From: an uncultured Christensenella sp.
GTDB taxonomy: Bacteria; Bacillota; Clostridia; Christensenellales; Borkfalkiaceae
DNA length: 32,260 bases
NCBI GenBank assembly: GCA_910586365.1
Contig: CAJUGP010000025.1
Coordinates: 1 to 32,260 of the forward strand
Direction of reading: 5' to 3'
Below are positions 31,479-32,260 of this stretch, one piece after another; the first letter of the stretch is position 1; every line of letters begins with the position of its first letter. Under the pieces are notes generated by a model. The model saw nothing but the letters and a program-made list of their open reading frames with translations. It did not search any database and was not told where the DNA came from. A program made the translations under genes and the position numbers.

Positions 31479-31836
31479 GAGATTCTTCGGCAGGCTCAGA
31501 ATGACAAGTAAGCAAGCTCAGAATGACAGGTATACAGACACGGGTGGTACAGATGAGCAGGCGGGATTCTTCGACAGGCTCGGAATGACAGGTAAGCAAG
31601 CTCGGAATGACGGGTGGCAGGCTCTGAATTACAGATGAGCAGGCGGGATTCTTCGGCAAGCTCAGAATGACAGGTATACAAGTTCGTAATGGCAGATGAG
31701 CAAGTGTGCAGAATGGCAAGTAAGCAAGCTTAGAATGACAGATGAGCAGGCGGGATTCTTCGACAGGCTCAGAATGACTGGTATACAGGCTCAGAATGAT
31801 AGGTGGCAAGCTCGGAATGACAGCTGCCTGACAGGT
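31479..31836. repeat. Dispersed imperfect-palindrome repeat array (copy set D)
   Basis: The 440-nt gap between the GH43 gene and the last gene is largely a tandem of GATTCTTCGGCAGGCTCAGA followed by ATGACA (near 31481, 31565, 31646, 31755), mixed with shorter GGTAAGCAAGCTCGGAATGA units. All copies face the same way, unlike arrays A and B. Nothing else is seen in the gap. Confidence 0.87.
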
Positions 31837-31884
31837 ACAATTTTATAATATCTTGTGCGTATTGTCAACGGAATACGCGTTTTT

Positions 31885-32234
31885 TTATTTTATTTTGCGC
31901 TTGCGCAGCGGTAAAAGATAGATATATACCCCGATGATCAGCGCGGCGAGAACGGCGAGAATTACGATAAGGCTTGTGCGCAGCGCGTCGGAAGAACGGT
32001 GTTCGATCGCGTTTGCGCTGACGTTTTCCGCCGTGTAGGATACGCCGTCTCTTTCAAAACGGACGGTGTAACTGCCGTCCTCTTGACGGTAAAGCCGAAC
32101 GGCGGTGCGTTCGGTTACAACGAGCTGTTCGCCGTGTTCGCCCGTGAACGTCGTTTCGCCCGCTTTCAGAAAGCCGAGCTCGTAGCGGTCGCCCGCGCCG
32201 CCCGAGGGATCGACGGGCGAAAGATAGTGCAAGG
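31885..32234 (-). CDS. Truncated protein with C-terminal membrane anchor
   Basis: About 116 residues are readable; the 5' end is cut off by the contig end. The sequence includes YELGFLKAGETTFTGEHGEQ, a beta-rich segment (TAVRLYRQEDGSYTVRFERD) and near the C-terminus one hydrophobic helix, TSLIVILAVLAALIIGVYIY, followed by the basic tail RKRKIK. This suggests a type I membrane protein with an extracytoplasmic N-terminal region. The family is not recognised. The apparent TTG start at 32232 lies next to the adapter junction and is not real. Confidence 0.7.
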
Positions 32235-32260
32235 AGATCGGAAGAGCACACGTCTGAACT
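32235..32260 (+). other. Illumina TruSeq adapter sequence (artefact)
   Basis: The final 26 bases begin AGATCGGAAGAGC and continue ACACGTCTGAACT, the standard TruSeq read adapter. They are not genomic and should be trimmed. Confidence 0.97.

Noticed and set aside
31441..31809. N-terminal extension of the GH43 ORF upstream of 31440
   Set aside because: It is translated repeat DNA. GH43 homology and GGGGAG place the start at 31440.
31479..31836. Possible CRISPR array
   Set aside because: Repeat units vary in sequence and spacing, spacers are themselves repeat-derived, the same units occur in other intergenic regions in both orientations, and no cas gene is near.

Overview
The window looks like a contig from an uncultured Clostridia-type Firmicute. 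It carries an RNase J gene, a trmR/U32-peptidase tRNA-modification pair, a serC-serA operon, a BadF/HgdC-type dehydratase activase, consensus sigma-A promoters and many rho-independent terminators. Backbone genes are GC-rich, with strong use of GCG, CGC and CCC-type codons. Several AT-rich blocks stand out and read as acquired DNA. The last 26 bases (32235-32260) match the start of an Illumina TruSeq adapter, so the true contig ends near 32234.

Layout. 1-2394: the tail of tuf, then uracil salvage (a uracil permease split by a one-base frameshift, then upp). 2395-3850: an AT-rich block with a strong promoter, a long structured RNA ending in a terminator, a GIY-YIG nuclease-like gene starting 17 nt later, and a 63-aa repeat protein. 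3881-7511: a DUF1653 gene, a YihY/BrkB membrane protein, and serC-serA on the minus strand. 7768-15982: a coiled-coil/repeat protein, RNase J, a small membrane protein, the trmR-trhP-like tRNA U34 operon, a SPOR-like membrane protein and a YegS/DgkB-type lipid kinase. 16042-17710: a broken minus-strand gene abutting a decayed large serine recombinase, a 124-bp interrupted palindrome, and tRNA-Thr(CGT). 17826-19606: divergent Lgt-like and CPBP membrane-protein genes sharing a compact promoter region. 20035-24233: a two-subunit acyl-CoA dehydratase activase-type protein.

The most interesting part is 24201-30412. A roughly 6.2-kb AT-rich island sits at the 3' end of the activase-type gene and is bounded by a perfect 40-bp direct repeat (24201-24240 and 30373-30412). 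The left copy holds the gene's last codons and stop; the right copy still sits beside the gene's original terminator. The island carries only two genes, 29 nt apart: an 817-aa ATP-grasp plus radical-SAM fusion with an unusual Cx9CxxC cluster motif, and a 1174-aa protein with four membrane segments and three pentapeptide-repeat blocks. No integrase is present. I do not recognise this pair as a named system. A defence, competition or peptide-modification role is inference only.

After the island come a GH43-type glycosidase and a truncated membrane protein, both on the minus strand. A dispersed imperfect-palindrome repeat family fills four intergenic regions (6194-6429, 11588-11893, 19579-19915, 31479-31836). 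In one case it has supplied the C-terminal codons and stop of a gene.
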